From the NCBI RefSeq assembly GCF_040807025.1, contig NC_090942.1:36100911-36164910 (forward strand): DNA of 64,000 nt, written 5' to 3'. Positions 1 through 14,120 of the stretch are shown one piece after another (the stretch's first letter is position 1; each line of letters starts with the position of its first letter). Below the pieces are notes generated by a model. It was given only the letters and a program-made list of their open reading frames with translations, was not told the DNA's origin and ran no database searches. This DNA is from Struthio camelus (taxonomy: Eukaryota > Chordata > Aves > Struthioniformes > Struthionidae). A program made the translations under genes and the position numbers.

Positions 1-1885
1 AGTTCTTAGTATCTCAGCATCACTGCCTTGGTTGTCAAAATAACTATTCATTTCCATGGCTTGAAAGGGACTCTATACAGCTGTTTCACAAAAGTGCTTT
101 GAGAGCTAGAGCTAGGCATTTTTACCATGAGGGTTCATGGAACTCACATCGTAGCTTCAAAAAAGAATTACATGAATTTGAACTACATGAAGCCCTAACT
201 AGAGTGAACACAATGACTTAGATAATTCCCAATGGTCTCCCATAGAAAATTAGAAATTGCATAAACTATTGTACAATAAAATCAAGCTATTTTTATTCTT
301 TGAGCATTCATCAGCAATAGAGCAGTTTTCCTTTCAAGCACTCTTGTAGACTAAGGCTGACAATTTGGATGTGAGTGCAATGTACTGATCTTTAATCTTT
401 AGCACCATAATTGTCTTATGGTAGTTTGTGCTCCTGTAATAGGCCTGCATGATACTGGAAGTGAATAGTGACAATGGATATCCCATGGAAACTCAATAAC
501 CTACCTATGTAATGCTGGATCCTGCTCCTACTGAAATCAATGACAGTGTTTCCAATTATATTAATATGAGTAGTATTCTGTCTTCTGTGTGGGAACAAAA
601 ATCAGAGGCAAAGAAAAAATGATCTGCATGAATCACATACAAATTAACTTCTCAGTGTTTTATTTTACTAAAAACTTGTTGGAAATAGAGAGGAAAGAAA
701 GGTAAGGTATAGGAATGTATCTTAACCTTGGTTAAACTCTTCTTGTCAATTTGATTTCATCACATGAGCATACTTTGCTAACAAAGCAATTAAAACAGTA
801 ACAATTGTCCTAGTTCAGGTCTGTCTCCTCTCCCTCCAGAGTGACTGACTTATCACGTAAGGGATCATGGGTTTTAGCCTCTGTTTTTTTGAAAATTTAC
901 CCAGTGAGTCTGCGTTCATTACCGCTGTTGTTCAAATTGGACTCTTTTTGCGATCTGCTGCCAGCGCTACACGGAGTCCCGAAAATGCCACTGTCTACCC
1001 GCGGCAGCTCTGTCTGCAGTCCTCATTATCAGAGACATGCTTACTTCTGCCTCATGGATGTCTTTACCTTTCGTGACATTTCCCCTTTCTACCCTGCTCT
1101 TTCCAAACTCTCCTCTTGCCAGCCTCACAAATCCATGTACTCTGTCACATAGTTGATTGTTTTCTGTTGTCATACCTCAGCTCCTGTTCTTCTAGCACAG
1201 TGATTTGCTGGCTACCCCTGGCACCGACCTTCCATCTGGATGGACTGTCATTTTTAATGGAGTGCCTTTCAGGAATATAGGACAGCTTACATGTGAACAG
1301 AACCATTTTCAAAAATCAGCTTGCTTGCAGTCCTACCTCAGGCTAGTTTCTATCCTCTATGTCAAATTCTAACCAGCACCTTGCGCTTAATACATGTACA
1401 ATGAAATTAAAAAGTAAAAAGCAAGCCAATGTGCTAATTCAAAGGCACATGCATTTTTTTAACTTCACTTTCATAATTTCTTAAAACCAACCCTCAAACT
1501 GAAGCTTTGTGTCAAATTTCTGTAGCTCCTATTGGTGATACTATTTGATTGTGCAAAAAAACATGATGGAAAGCGCAAAAATGGGAGGTGGCAAATGTAC
1601 ATGAATGTGGGAACTTGGAATAGATGATGTTTACATGAAGAACAAGATACAATTCATATCTAATTCTAGTGCATCAAAATGAAAATTTTAACACAAAGTG
1701 AATAGTCCAAAAGATCAGAAATTCTAGGGTTTTACTTTTTTACCGTTCTAGCTGTTTAAGTAAAGCTCTTTGGAATGTTCTAGTGCTATCAAACATTAAA
1801 TATTAGAGCAAAGAGTAATAGCTTATTCTTAACTTTGAAGGAAATTTTGATAAGGTACCATGGACTTAACATATTAGATATGAAA

Positions 1886-1911
1886 TATCTATATATCTAT
1901 ATATCTATATG
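1886..1911. repeat. ATCTATAT short tandem repeat
   Basis: About three units of ATCTATAT, within AT-rich intergenic DNA. Confidence 0.85.
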
Positions 1912-2570
1912 TCTTGCATGATATATCCTAGAATATATTGTAAATTCTATACATTCTGCTTTGTGAGTAATTCAAATATTTGGCTATCAAATTGAAAAAG
2001 AGGAAGAAGAAAGAAAAGGAGAGAAGGGAAAGACAGTTTTCTCTGAACTGTGTAAAGCCTCTATTTTAAAATAGTTCCTTGGTTTTAGAGTTTTGTTGTA
2101 CTCATAAGAGAAATATAGATTCATGTAACCTCAGTAAGGTCACTAGGAATAACACAATTTGTGCAATGCTGTGTTACATTAACAGCAGTAATGTTCCTCT
2201 ATGAAATTAAATGATTGCAACAGAAGAAAACTTCATCTAAAACATAGAGATGCATGTTGTTGTTCAAACCAAAGGCATGGAAAGATGGTGGCTTTTCCTG
2301 AATATTTATTTGTGGAGGCTTTTATCCTGTTCTGGAGGAAGATAGCTATTATTGCATTTATATAATTTCACTTAGGGATAAAATTATTTCTCATATTTTT
2401 CCTGAATGAATTGTCGCAGCATTTTCTATTGAAGATAAGCAGGAATAACAACACATGGATTCTGAAAGGGAGTAGTAGGAGGGAAAGTAAGTGGGTGTTC
2501 AAACTACTGGAAAAACTAGTGGTCAAAGAGCTGTGTAAGTAACTGCAGGCTGTACTGCACCTTGTGCATG

Positions 2571-2595
2571 AGAGGGAGAGGGAGAGGGAGAGAGA
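2571..2595. repeat. GAGAGG-type purine repeat
   Basis: About four units of AGAGGG on the plus strand, a homopurine tract. Confidence 0.85.
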
Positions 2596-2905
2596 CCTTT
2601 TGTCTTTCTCCTTGTAGGGTGGCGAACTAGCTCAAACCTAGCCAAAGTGTCAATCCTCCCTGAGGGGGGAAAGGGGTCAATGAAAATGAAACATGAGAAG
2701 GATAGATAGCTGGTGATGTGGGGTGATGAATGAAGAAAGGATGAGGAAGTGTAATGAATTGGTTGAGCCTCAGGCAAGGAGAGCAAAGAAGAAGAGGTGA
2801 GGGGGGAAATGCAACCTCAACAAGAAGATGTGGAGGAGCTGGAAGGGGACTAGTGAACCAGAGCACATGGCGTACATTTGTGCCAGGGTTTCCTTTTTGC
2901 CACAG

Positions 2906-3301
2906 AAATGTCATGAGCTGGGGCACCTGTGGACTGTGATGTGAATGTGCCCATGTCCACCAGCCCATGAAGGAAATTCCCGAGTTTGCTACTGTGAGCA
3001 CAGGTTCAAGCGGAGGCTGGCCCTCAGGGGTTCCTCACCCCTCCAAGTGACGTCCCATCTTTTGGTATCTGGCAGGACGTAAGGATAAGGAAATGGATTG
3101 CCCAGACGAGTAGAGGTGGCTGTGGGGCCCAGTTTCAGGGAGGCCAGGCTTGAGGGACATGCAGGAGCAGCTGCAGGGGCTCCTGATGCAGAGGCCCGAG
3201 GAGGACATCTGTGGGGACGGGGCTGTGGTGGCAGGCACTGCCCTCCTGCAGGACCCCCAGGACAGGAAGGGAGTGCAGGAGGCCCTGCAGTGAGGAAAGA
3301 G
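2906..3301 (+). other. GC-rich island with splice-like borders (candidate noncoding exon)
   Basis: The block follows a good acceptor (TTTCCTTTTTGCCACAG, AG at 2904-2905) and ends at a GAG|GTGAGT donor (GT at 3302-3303). It is richer in G and C than its surroundings. One plus frame, from 3114 to the stop at about 3294, is open (contains MQEQLQGLLMQRPEEDI) but is closed by stops on both sides and resembles no family I recognise. It could be an exon of an unannotated noncoding RNA or a degraded element. Confidence 0.25.
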
Positions 3302-6300
3302 GTGAGTGTGCCATCCCAGACACCCGTGGGAGACAGAAAGAGTGAGCAAACACACTTTTCACAAAGAGGAGAGAAGAGATGAGGGCATTAAGAAGACAAG
3401 GCTGCCAGAGGTATGAAAATGACTAGGATATACTGAAACTAAATTCAGGACAGGTCCAGTGAGAGATCTGTCAAGTCTTACAACTCTTGTCCTGACCAAA
3501 GGTTGAGACTGGCTGGCACTTGGCTGTTTTTTCTTGTGAGAGAAAACCAAGTGATCCCAGTGGCATAATCTGAGATCAAAACAGGCAGATGAACCTCAGC
3601 TCTGCCAGATGAGCTGCCTTTGTTCAAATGTTTCATCTGAACATTAAATATAACCAAAATTCAAAGTGAAGTGCCACAAACTTACAAGGCTAATCCCATG
3701 CTTTGACAAGGCTCAGAGCAAATTCTCCCTCAGCTGGTTCACATGTGTTTCCTCACTGACTTACTGGCGTGAAGTATTTAGCAGAATCCGCTGTGCTCAG
3801 AAATCAAACTAATGTGAAGATCATTCTTCCCTCCCTTTTTGGGGTTAGAAGAATTGGCTGAAGGCTAAATCCCTTCAAAGCAGAGCTGGATGTAGCTGTA
3901 TTGTGGACTGGGGGAGAAACATTGCAGGGATACAGCAGTTGTCTTCAGCTTGTGAAACAAAATATGGGCCATGTTCTGAAACACTAGTGTAAAATCCAAG
4001 CATTCTCCAGTATGGAGGTGTAGCATATCCAAGTAAATGACTTCTGGGAAGAAGCCTCTTGAACACATCCAGTTGCCTGCACATAACAAATTCCTGTGGT
4101 AATTTTCCACTGCTTGTTTATACCGAGAGTATAACATAGCGCAGAACATATTCTGTCACTGGCAAACGCTTTTCATACTTGGATGGGCAAAGGCAATGTT
4201 GGCATTTGTCTCCTAAGAAAAATACTTTCACGTAGCTCCAAGAGGACCAGGAAACCATGACATGCTTTCCACTGTTAACTATTTTTCCTCTTACGTTGCC
4301 ATTATTTTCATTGTGATTATTGATAGAATGGCAATATTTCTGAAACTGACACCCTATGGCATGAGGTATGGTACCCAGTGGCAGGGGCACTGCTCTGGAC
4401 CTTTCACAGAAGAGAGGTTTCAGATGATGTGTGGTGCTTTGTTGTATGGTGGAACAGTCATAGCCTCCCAGGTGCTAAGGGAACTTGCAGATGAGAAGGG
4501 AAGTGCCTGGTACCTTTAGGTACATGCTGTCACTGAGCATGTTTGTAGTTAGGTTTGAAATTCTGGATTTTGCATGTAAGTTGAGAAGAATTCTACCTGA
4601 ACTTTAGCCATCTAAAAGTTAGGTGTCTGGTCTAACGTTTGTTTGGATTCCCTTTTACCTGTCCTCGTTCTTCACACAAGGACCTTTACACACACTGTGT
4701 GACAGAGAAAAGCAGCTTAACTGTTCAGCTACAATGCTCTACAAAGGCAGCTCTGCTGTTTCTAGACCTAAATTACCCTACATTTATCTGGCTGTTGTAT
4801 CTCTGTGTCCAGAGATACAGGGCCTTGTCTTGTGAAATAACAGTTCTGACAGGGCCAACTCTAGTCCTGTAACTGTTGGTATAAAAAAATGCCCTGCAGA
4901 GAGTGATCAAGCTAAAATCAAAACAGCCTGAACAGCCTCATATTACTAACTTAACAGGGCTCTTCCAATGCCGTGTAAAGAATATGTTAACATCCGTTTT
5001 TAGACCTCTGTTTCTCTCTACAAACCTTCTCCTGGAGCCTAGGAACCTCACTTCAGACTATGAATGCACTGAGGATTACTTAGAAGACAGATGATGAAAG
5101 ACCAGTTATATCCAAAGCTTTTCTGAAACTAATTTAACATTCTTTGGTTTTGGTGTATATTTCTTAGAGAAAATGAATGATATCATGGTGAATAGTATTG
5201 TTATGTCCTTATTCATATGAACTCCTTTTACTTGATTTCTAGCCTTAACTTTAACTTAGAGATAAAAAAGTAAGATAGTTTCCCCTGCCCCCTAAATATC
5301 CAAACTGTTTATTCTCTGTAAGTTTTTGCTAAGTGAAAAAAATCCTTTCCTCTGAGAACAGCAATACTATGTGAGTTTGATAGAGTCTTAATGACCTAAA
5401 CTGACCAAAGTTGCCTCATGATGAGGCAGCTCTGCGGCCTATTTTATCTTCCGTTTGCAGGAGCTAATTAAACTAATTTGAAAAGAGAGACGACAGCTCC
5501 AAAATGCAAAGACAGACACAATTGTTCCCAGAGGAAAAGGCATAATATTCACAATTTCTTCAGCCAAGCTTTAGCAATATTCAGTTAGGCTTCGATTCAG
5601 TCCCATCCAGTAACAACTATTGTTTTCTAGAAAGTCTCGGCTTTTGAATGTGTCACTTTTTAAGAAGTATACTGTTTTTCATTTCATCTCTTAACAACTG
5701 ATTAGCAGTGTAGAAACCATATGCATCACAACAGATTCACGGAAGGGTAATTTACTGTGAGTTAGTTTCTTGAATCAACTGTTCTCCTTGTATTTGCCAC
5801 TTCAGGCTAACAACACCTCCCTTTTCCAAGGTCACTATTTTTTATTTATCATAACTGGTGTAAGAGTAATTGATTTCCACCAAAAACAGACTTCAGCTTC
5901 GAAAATCCTCTGACAGTTATTTTTAGCTGTTGCCTCAAAGCAGTCATTGTCTTAGTAGCATTGATGGTGTAGCACTGGAAGACAATAGGAACCTGTCTAT
6001 TCATGTCAGTAAATTGTTCATGTGACCCCTTTGTGAGTGATCAATAGTGTAGATACTAAATCTTCATTCTCCCACAAATCTGAAGTTTCTTACATTTCCA
6101 CTCAATAGCGAAGAACTCCTAAAAAATATGTTTGAGGAATTTACCTCAGCACACTTCATTCAGTGGCACAGAAGGCAAAGAGCGCTTTAGTAAACCCCTT
6201 CGCATATCCTCTGGAGTGTTTCTGTTCAACTTGTGCATGATGCTACATGCAAAGGAAGTGAATGATTCTGTTGCTTTCTGCGCCTATTAGAGATGCCAGT

Positions 6301-6967
6301 GTCATTAAAATGCTAACCTAATACCCGTTTATTTTGCACTCTTATACACAGCACACAGTAAACTTACATGCTGAGTAGGTGGGCAGATGGCATTTGGAAT
6401 CCACCTCAAGCAGTCTTCCATAACTGACACAAATTGCTGTGATTAGACTTTGAATGAGAAAAATACTTGTCATCCCAAGCACCTGTATGGTTATAAAATA
6501 AGCAGTGACTACTTCTCTCGGGTCATTTTTTTTTCCAATAGCATATATTTTAGTTTGTTTGCAGAGAAGCCTTGTCTCTATAAAAGCTGTCACACGAGAA
6601 GGTCATGGTGTCAGCTGGGAATAAAAAGATTAGGGCGCTGTCCTGATATGGATCAGGCACTGGATAATAAGGAACCAGTCAAGAGCATAGTATGACAATG
6701 AGATGTTTTCCCAAATTCTAGAGTTAATGTGATGCCAAAAGCACGTATAATCAGGGCCAAACTGCGTCACTAGTTTTATAGATACTTATTTTCAGCTGCA
6801 CTCAGAAACAAGAACAAAGTATAGACATAACCTTGTTGCAAGAAGCATGGCTGACAAAGGGAGACTTTCTGTTCAGCAGAGGAATAGCTTCTGCATCCTC
6901 TGTGAGCTTGACACACTGAAATAATACAACAGAAATGTAACCCTCCTGCTCTGTCACCCTCTCTGAA

Positions 6968-6980
6968 CCCCCCCCCCCCC
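6968..6980. repeat. C13 homopolymer
   Basis: Thirteen consecutive C, followed by GGG and two copies of GGTCTGGTTC. Such runs are prone to length errors in assemblies. Confidence 0.9.
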
Positions 6981-9900
6981 GGGTCTGGTTCCTATGGTCC
7001 TGGTCTGGTTCTGACATGTCCCAGCTGTATAAACCTGCCCCAGGCTCCTCAGGAAGTTAAATAAACCGTGGAAAAGGCCATAAACAAGTCTGTAGGAAGA
7101 ATCGTGAAGAATAAAAACACTAAAATTGCAGACAGAAGTAAGGGAGATGGAGATCATTAGTAACTCAAGGCTTCAAGAGGAAAAATACAACATGGAAAGG
7201 AATAAAACCCTAAAGGAAAACACACAGAGTCAGAAGATGACAACTTATTAGTATGGAGGAGCTGATCCAGGAGCAGGGACCAGCTCTTCCCCTCCTGCCT
7301 GGTATCTTCTGGCCAGTAAAGACTCTTCAGGTGTCTCTTCAGCATAGCAAGCACACTAACGATTGGCCTTGTGCCATTGGGGTATTAGCCAACAAATAAT
7401 TGCTTTATACTTTAATTTGAATTGGAAGTACAGAGCCACTGAAAGTGTAGCTCTCTTTCTTTCTCTTCCGGAGTACTCCTAGACGTTTTCACAACACTAA
7501 CACAGATAACAAGCCAAAATCTCTCACCTATAGTCATATTGTTTTCTTTACATTGAATATATTGAAAATATTCACAGGATTTTAACCTTATTATTTTAGT
7601 ACCATTAAGAAAATGACAACCATGTCCAGAAAGTCTCTTTATAGTTATTCATGTTTTCTGTTCTGCCTCAGCTATATGAATTAACATATCCATTTTGATA
7701 TCCATTAAGATATCCATTTTGAAGGTTTTTTGGACTGAATATTGTTAGCAGTGGGAAAAAGAAGAACTCACACTTCCCCTTAATTATATTTGCAGGGCTC
7801 AACTGGGTCTTATTATAGCTTTTCTTTGTTGTTTATTTTTTTCATGAGTATACAGTCATATGCCATTTGACACTTGACAGGTAAATCTCTGCAACATCTT
7901 GAGCATTTTGTGACTTCTACTAGCTGAAGAGCTTCTGTGATTTTTCAGATGTATTGCTTACAAAGCCCTGTGAGGTTGCAAATGACATCCTTGCACTTAG
8001 AAGACACTTCATCTATCAGAAAATGGTGACTAATGGAGACAAATCAAACATTGTGTAGAATTTTAAAATGTAAAATTACTAATACTAGTCTGATCAATAT
8101 TGTTTATAGAAAAATGACTGGTATATTGTAGAAAAAAATCTTACAACAAGAGACATTTTTTTTTGGAGCAAATGAGCTCTATATCAACAGACAGAGAAGA
8201 TAATTGCATATAAAATATGCCACCTAAACAGCATTTTTCACCATGGAACAATAATTTAGGAACTAACAATTTTCACACAACTCCCACTAACAGCAGTGTT
8301 TCATTATAATCAGGAAGTCAAACATTTACTTAGCATCACTGGTACTGACAATTAGGCTTTTGTCTTTTTCACATCTGGTGCTCTTAGCAAGATTCATTTA
8401 ATCAACAAGTTTATCCAGATGCTAATTTATTTCCTGATACCCTCTTGATTAATTTTGCAACTTCCATTCATGATCAAAAAACCTTAATTCTTTCATTATT
8501 AAGAGATTTAATAATGACTTTATGAGTTAAATAAATAAGCACATAGGTTTACTAGATAGAAAAACAAAATAGAAATTAAAGGTGTACCTATATGCACTTT
8601 AAAATAAGTAATACCCAGAATATGTCCCAGAATGTAGTTTTTTTTCTTCCTCCACAAATCAAAGCAAAATTGAACACAGACTGGCAGGAATGAAACAAGG
8701 TATATCCTAATTCAGGACCAGATGCTGCTATTCCTCATTAAATCTGGGAAACAGCATGACCCTGAGTGACAAACTTAGGCTCATTATCAGGGTTAGTGTT
8801 GTGAAAATATTCTTTTTAATCAATGGAAAAACAGAAAAAACCCTTTAACATAGACATATTTTTTATCTTTTCTTTTTGCAAGCATCATTTCTTTTCTTGC
8901 TTCCCCTGGAAAAAGATGATTGGGTATTGAGTATTTTATTTCAAATTTATTTCAAATATTTCAACAAATTGCAATATTTGAAATGTATTTGAAAGTTTCA
9001 TCACTGTAGTTAATTACATTAAATTAGACATGTTCTTTATATGTAACTTCAATTTTGACTTTTTCAAAATTTTCTACTTTTTTCAACATATTAATGGAAC
9101 TCAACTCAGTTCTATGAAAGTTTGAAGTAAACTTAACTGCACTGTAGCAAGCACACTATTTGTCCAATGCATATTGCTAATTCATAATCTACAACACTTT
9201 TCAGAATACCTGTCTCACTTATGTCATTCTATTAGCACCAAATCTTCAGAATGCCACATAGCTTCATCTCTGTAGAAATCATGTAGAAACATTTCCTGCA
9301 TTTACCCAAACTGCATGCAGTATACTCCCAGCAATGGTTCTAGTCTGGACATCTAAAAATGTAACCTTTGAGTATATATAGATCTTCACACAAATAACCA
9401 CCTTCCCTAATCACCAGTACTGTGAATTTCTAAGAAAGCAGTTTAGGCAATTCAAGAAATTCAGCTGGAAGTAGGCTTCCTTTTACTAGAAGTGCATTGT
9501 TTGCAAGCCATAAAGGAAATAAATAGAAATTTAAAGTAAATCTTTTTTAGGTGCAATATCTTTGAGGCAGCTTTTGCTAGCAACTAGAATTATGGACTGA
9601 GATAGGAAAAGAAAAAGGAGGAAAACTTTAAGCTTCGTATAAGTCACCTTTACAAATCTTATTGTTTCATACATTGAGATGGCAGAAATAACTTTTCTAG
9701 ACGCAATCGTTCCTCCTTTTGTTTAGTGATTCTTAAGCGCACTAAGCAGGATAGGCAAATTTTAAAATAGGATAAGAATTTTAGTAGAAAGATAAATTAA
9801 AAACAAAACAAAAGGGTCTGACAACCCTGCTGGTTGTTTGACATCAACCCCTATTATAACTTAGTAGACTCTAAGTTCACAGTAGAAATTCCCAGGAAGA

Positions 9901-10637
9901 TGTTATCTTCCCTTCATACTCTTCAGTTACAGTGATGGGATTGACATTAGGATGGAAAGAACTTTCAGGTTGCCTCGTAACCTGGGTCTGTAGGGCTACA
10001 TCTGTAAGTCTGCTTTAGTAAAACAGGGCCAAGGAGTAGGCGTCTTTAGATAGTTAGCATTGTTCCTGGCCCAGTTTTGGTCTGGGATAACTTGCAAGTG
10101 CCAAGACAACATCCAGCGTGGGCGTAACACTGGCTGGCAATGGCAGTCTCTGCTGTCGTTCCCACTGTTAACCTGCGTGCAGCCAGTCAATTTCGGAGAG
10201 GAAGGGAATTTAGCTGTAAATCTAAGGTATCTTCTGGTTATACTACAGAGAACGGTTCCTAGACTTTATTATTTAGTAATATATCTATAACTTTCGCCTC
10301 TGCCATGTGCAAGGAGTTTTAAGTTGATAAGCTTTGTCCAGTTCCCATTCAGACTTCTGAACCGTATTCGACGTAAACAGATTTTTGCTGTACTTCAATG
10401 CCCTCAGGCACAGCAAAGCGAATCTTGTTTCATTTTCTCTTGCAGATATACCCAGTTCTCAAAGGACAAAACAAAATCTGTAACGCAAAAATCCCCAGCT
10501 TTTGGAAATGCTGTATTCCACTTCCCTCCCTGGACAGGTAGGAAGGTAGATTGCTTTCCCTTCGAGTAGCTGAGTTCCATAATGGGAGCTCTAAGAATTG
10601 ATGTATTATGGTGAAACCAGCTCATATAGCTGTTATA

Positions 10638-10729
10638 ATAAGGGTCCAAAGCTGTTATAAATAACAGCTATATTATATATAATAGGGCTTATATTATATA
10701 TAATAGCTGTTATTTATAAGGGTCCAAAG
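10638..10729. repeat. AT-rich palindrome flanked by 14-bp direct repeats
   Basis: ATAAGGGTCCAAAG occurs at 10638-10651 and again at 10716-10729. Between them lies a large inverted repeat: the left arm at about 10656-10684 and the right arm at about 10692-10719 are complementary but for two bases (TTATAAATAACAGCT versus AGCTGTTATTTATAA at their outer parts). AGCTGTTATAA is also repeated just outside and inside the left flank. Confidence 0.9.
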
Positions 10730-13700
10730 AGCAAAAGAGAGATCTTGACTTTGTCTCTTTCCTTCCAAAAAGGAAAAAGGAAAAGAATGCTAGTTTTGCC
10801 TTCACAGTTGTAAGCGCAAGGGTAACTTTTCATCGTTGGCTATCTCACTCCTTCAAAACAGAAATATAGCCATATAATTTCAAGGGCTATAAGTTTTTAT
10901 TTTATATTTCATTTCGTAACATTCTTAGGCATATTTCTTGTGTCAAAGAGAATGCCTTATACATCTTCTACCTATGTAAATTTGTGCCATTTCTTAGTCA
11001 TATTTAGACGAGACACATTTTCATAAGCTGAAAATGTAATTTCTCAACACTTGTATAAACACATGTAGGAAATGTATTCTGGGTTTTATAATGAGGTATT
11101 CTTATCAGGATGATTCTCTTAAGAGGCTAATAAATGTTACATGAGACAGAAGAGGGTGTGCACAATGATTCATTTTCATAGAGTTTGAAGCTTTACAAAT
11201 TTGAATTATCTAGGTATCTACAGGCTTCAAGCATTTAAACAAGTAACCTGTAACTTAGTAAAGTTTGAGGAAAGGGACTACATTAATTTAAACATCTTGA
11301 TGACGTATAATGAATTGGCTTCATTCACAGTGAAAAGAATTCATAAATTGTAGCTTGGCACATGCCCTTATAAAAGCTAGATGAAATATTTAAGAATCGC
11401 ATAAAGCAAAATAATGTCTATATTGCAGTATCATAAATTGTATGAAAGTAATAGTTGCACATTTGCAGTTATTTAGGTAATGACAGCTTATCAGAGAAAA
11501 ACTGCCATTCTCTTCATCACATCCTCACTTACTCCAAAAGTGTTAAGATGCTTGTTTAATATTGACACAAAGCAGTAAAAATGAATCACAGCAGAGGAGA
11601 TGAAAATATCTCTGACTGGAGAGGGCTAGGATTTTGAATGGAGACACATCTTGCAGAGCTGATACACATAGTGGTAGTAGAAGAATAAGTAACTACATTC
11701 TTAGGAAAAAAATCCTTCCATTAGAGTAAACCTGCTGCTAAATACTGGCTCTTGACTCTGTTTTTCAGTGAGCTCATGTCAAGACATGCCAGAGTATAGG
11801 CAATCGAGCCTGAATGCTGATTTAACTCACTGTAAGAGCAACCAGCAAATTACTCAGGGGTGATGAAGGGCTTCCTCCTCCTCTACTGCCATCAGGTCTT
11901 GCAGGGTGCTATAACTCATTGTGCCAGATGAGAAGTAACTGTAAGGATCTCAGTCTAAATGGGTAATATTTCTACTTCTTTTTCCCTTGACCGTGTAGCT
12001 GTGGGTGTTGATTTGCGCACACATTAGCAAATCGAAATGAGACGGCTGGTTACTATGCCAGTTTGCCCACCACCCCCGTTATGGTCATGCCACCCCCTCT
12101 ATGGCAACAAACGAACTGTGCGAGTAGCTCTTGACTGTCAGCCTACACAACTAAATCAAAGCTACTTCTGGACTGTGTTAATATGCTATGCTGTAAGCTG
12201 AAGTGGTTCAGGAGCTGCTTCGTGTAGGTTCAGCTGTTTCTGCTGTAAAAGCAGCTACTTCCGGGAAAAAGTATGGTGGAAAACTGTGTGGGAGAAAGTA
12301 CAACCAACAGCTATCCAGCTTTAACCCATTGGCCTTTGTGAATCAGATTTTGGTATTGCCATTCATGTTTGCAATGGTTTCAAAATGCTAACATAGCCTG
12401 ACAGATTCAAACCTTCTCTCATTATCTGAGGGCTCTGAAATAACTCCTCCATCCTATCATTATTGGTAGTCACAAAACTATTACAATGTTGTCCGCACCT
12501 GTTTGAAACAAAGGAATTTAGTAGTTTGACAAGTCTGCTAAATCAGACTGAAAGAAGTTTGATATTGCATATAGACTGAAGTTTACTAGTTCCATTTCTC
12601 ACACTTGACAGGAGTGATATCCAAATATATTTATGTTGCATTGGCATGACTATACATTACCTGAGGGTAGACTTGTTCTCTCTGAGACCATCAAAAATTC
12701 TGAGGTGCCAGGAAGAACTCAGCATGTTTATTCATTCAATGATAGGTTAAAGTAATTGCAACAAAGAGAAGGAAAATAACTTTTACAGGGTCAAAGGAAT
12801 GGCTATGGCATTGTTCAATTCTTATGCTTTGGGCCAGCGTTGCAGATTCTTCATCTAGAAAACAGTCTTACTTTTTCAAACCTTGCAGATAGTTTAAGGA
12901 ATTAGATAATGAAGCTTCAATTTTCACAGCGTACTGTATCAGGAGAATATTTGTAAGGTTCCCTTCACAATTTATTTTCTGTGAGAATTAATTTTGCCAT
13001 GAAATCACTGTACAGAGAAGAGGTCTCTCTGATATGTTTTGGGACCTGTTTATTTATTGTTTATAATTGAAAATTGCTCACTAAATGATCTACATGTCAC
13101 CACATATAATGGCAATGCAAAAAGGCTTAAAATGGGTAAACGGTAGAGAAATGCTGAAGGGAAACAGATGAGTATCAGATCTGGTGACAAATACAAACCT
13201 GTCCTCTTGTTTTATTGGGGCTCTTTTTTGTGACATGGTTTATTTATGTACAATTTATTCCTTGATTTGTGACCATTGTTCCAGATTATATTGTTTAATT
13301 AAGTAGAGCTGTTCTGCCAGAAATTAGAGGGTTCTCATCCTTACTCATAAGCATCAACTATACAATAATTCGTACCGTGAAGATATCAGAGTGCTCTTTG
13401 AAAATACTCTTATGAATGATTTTCCTTTGGCAAGATTTTTTGTCATTATTATAACACTGACTATATTATGGGATGCCTTAGTGAGTAACTTGCTCCTATG
13501 TAGAAGTCTTGAGCAAAGCTACTTAGTGTATCCTTGTGATCGTGGGAAATGTTTTGTCAGGGTGTAGTGGAATATTTCACTATGAGGAAATTACTCCACT
13601 TAATGATTTCCACAATATCTAGTACCACATCTCTGGCATAAATCACCTTTAGATTTCACTCTTCTCAAGGAGCCATGCTTAATGACTATGAATTATGTCC

Positions 13701-14120
13701 AGTCATAGACTTTGACTCTTAAAACCGGACTTGGGTGGAACTGAGGAACATAAAATTGTGAGACAGAATTTCCTGCTTAAAAGCCCTGTTTTCTCACTCT
13801 GTGGTATTAAAGTTTCTTAGGTGCCTAGAGTGTTGATTTTAGGCATGCTTAGAGCTGCCTCAGTATTAACAGGCCTTAGTACTTCAGCACCTCTTCTGCT
13901 TAAACACTGCTGAGATTTCCAAACTCCGTCTAGTTTGTCTTCAGGCGATGCCTCAGTCAGGTTGGGTACTATACAAAAAAAGGCATCTTTTTTATTCAAT
14001 ATTCTCTGTCATGAGATGAGTCACCCAGCACACAGACCTTTAGATTGTTCCCTTCTCTCTCTGAGGACTTTCAACCCCTGTTTCCTTCCTGATCATTTAT
14101 GAGCCACTCTGACAGCAGAG

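Larger units (their letters stand above)
1..2905. other. intergenic, no gene seen
   Basis: AT-rich sequence with two simple repeats. The short frames around 841-1173 (103, 69 and 68 residues, in overlapping frames on both strands) resemble no family and have no supporting signals. Confidence 0.6.
3302..14120. other. intergenic, no gene seen
   Basis: Only short chance frames. It holds the C13 run near 6.97 kb and the palindrome at 10.6-10.7 kb; otherwise I see nothing. Confidence 0.6.

Noticed and set aside
841..1173. Overlapping frames of 103, 69 and 68 residues
   Set aside because: Three frames on both strands are open together, with no motif, no splice support and no homology recognised.
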